From Pseudomonadota bacterium (GTDB lineage: Bacteria > Myxococcota > Myxococcia > Myxococcales > Anaeromyxobacteraceae): a stretch of 14,991 nucleotides of DNA. The stretch covers positions 1 to 14,991 of the forward strand of contig JAEYZK010000051.1 of the NCBI GenBank assembly GCA_023428085.1, given 5' to 3'. Below the pieces are notes generated by a model. It did no database searches and was not told the origin of the DNA. It worked only from the letters and a program-made list of their open reading frames with translations. The translations under genes were made by a program, and so were the position numbers. Positions 14,235 to 14,991 of this stretch are shown here, piece by piece. Every line of letters starts with the position of its first letter. Position 1 is the first letter of the stretch.

Positions 14235-14991
14235 ATGAGGAGGCCAGCGCCTCTCGTCCAGACGCTCCAGGATCTCCGCGAGGGGTGCAGCGCCGCCGCG
14301 GACACCGCGCGGATCGCGGACCTGGTCGTGCAGGCCGCGCAGCGAAGGATCGGGATCTCCGCCGCCTCGCTCTTCCGGATCAGCGGCCCGGTCGCCAGGC
14401 CCGGCGACTTCGTGAGCCTGGGGGCGCGCGTGCCGGCGGCGACCGCGGAGGTCACCGCGGAGCTGCTGCGGCTCGCCGATCGCGAGCTCGCCCCGTTCGC
14501 GGAGCTCTTCGCTTCGTCGCGCCGCAGCTTCGACATCGCGGAGCGCTGGAGCACGGACTTCCTCCGGAGCACGCGGACCTGGAATGAGTTCTGGCACCCC
14601 TGGGGCGTCGAGCGGCAGCTCGTCGGCGTCCTCGGTCGGCCGGCCGCGCCGCGCGGGTTCGTGTGCGTGGCGCGGCACGCCGCGGAGGCGCCGTTCACGA
14701 ACGGGGATCTCGCCGCGTTCGAGGAGCTCCGGGCGGAGCTCGAGCGCGCGCTCACGGAGGCGCACCGGGCGTCAGAGGGCATGGAGGGGGCGCTCGCCAC
14801 GTTCGCGGCGACGAGCGAGGCGGCGGCGCTGCTCTTCGACGGATCGGGGGAGCTGCTCTGGCTCAGCGAGGCGGCCTGCGCGCGGCTGTCGGTGTGCGCG
14901 GCCCGGCTCGGCGCTGCCCACGTGATCGCGCGCTCTGCCGCCCTGGAGGAGCTCCGCGCCTGGGCGCGCGCGTGCGCGGGCGCGGACGGGG
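14235..14991 (+). CDS. Regulatory protein with GAF-like and PAS-like regions, cut by the window edge
   Basis: Only the first 252 codons are present. Residues 8-175 look like a GAF-type sensor domain of a kind I associate with myxobacterial LuxR-type regulators; landmarks are SAASLFRISGP, RTWNEFWHPWGVERQLVGVLG, GFVCVAR and FTNGDLAAFEELRAELERAL. A second, PAS-like start follows at about 193-215 (AALLFDGSGELLWLSEAACARL). A C-terminal LuxR-type helix-turn-helix would be expected beyond the window but is not seen, so this is inference. The ATG at 14235 has AGGAG 12 bases upstream, longer than usual, and GAGG touching the codon; a different start is possible. It is divergent from the DUF4142 gene. 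Confidence 0.65.
   Translation, partial: MRRPAPLVQTLQDLREGCSAAADTARIADLVVQAAQRRIGISAASLFRISGPVARPGDFVSLGARVPAATAEVTAELLRLADRELAPFAELFASSRRSFDIAERWSTDFLRSTRTWNEFWHPWGVERQLVGVLGRPAAPRGFVCVARHAAEAPFTNGDLAAFEELRAELERALTEAHRASEGMEGALATFAATSEAAALLFDGSGELLWLSEAACARLSVCAARLGAAHVIARSAALEELRAWARACAGADG

Noticed and set aside
11673..14765. 1,030-codon minus-strand open frame over pheA's end, qorB, YCII, DUF4142 and beyond
   Set aside because: It runs out of frame through three well-supported genes and has no domain similarity.

Overview
The window comes from a very GC-rich bacterium (roughly 70% G+C or more by eye, with nearly all third codon positions G or C). The protein mix fits Myxococcota, perhaps an Anaeromyxobacter-like lineage: a dCache/HAMP sensor kinase, a large lipoprotein cellulase, DUF4142 and YCII proteins, and a GAF/PAS regulator. 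This placement is inferred from protein style, as no rRNA or other taxonomic marker is present. I see no tRNA, rRNA, CRISPR array, insertion sequence or integrase, so the region looks chromosomal.

Layout. Positions 1-4588 carry three minus-strand genes: a membrane sensor histidine kinase (cut by the left edge), an exported six-repeat Kelch protein, and a lysine 6-aminotransferase-like class III PLP enzyme. The kinase frame does not end after its ATPase domain. It runs through an Ala/Pro linker straight into what reads as the start of an M13 (neprilysin/PepO-type) metallopeptidase. Diverging from the aminotransferase at 4813 is a two-gene plus-strand ABC exporter operon of DrrA/DrrB type with a 4-bp overlap. 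A free-standing infA (translation initiation factor IF-1, TTG start) follows. A strong shared hairpin separates infA from a minus-strand gene of about 3.1 kb.

That gene (7193-10318) encodes a secreted lipoprotein built as CBM2, Ig-like, Ig-like, malectin-like, Ig-like, Ig-like, then a GH45 endoglucanase domain. The GH45 motifs are in circularly permuted order. The block that normally opens a GH45 enzyme (catalytic Asp followed by CCKPSC) is at the extreme C-terminus, behind the block that normally closes it. Both catalytic aspartates are still recognisable. This is the most interesting feature of the window.

Divergent from it, pheA (10588-11706) encodes the bifunctional chorismate mutase/prephenate dehydratase with an ACT domain. 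Convergent to pheA is a minus-strand set: a DUF4142 exported protein, a YCII/DGPF-family protein and a QorB-type NAD(P)H:quinone oxidoreductase. At the right edge a plus-strand GAF/PAS-like regulator begins and is cut off.

The genes do not form one pathway. There are housekeeping genes (infA, pheA), stress or detoxification functions (QorB, DUF4142, the exporter) and an extracellular polysaccharide-degrading module. Very long open frames lie antisense to the kinase/Kelch pair, the cellulase and the 11.7-14.7 kb block. They are by-products of GC-rich codon use and were not annotated.
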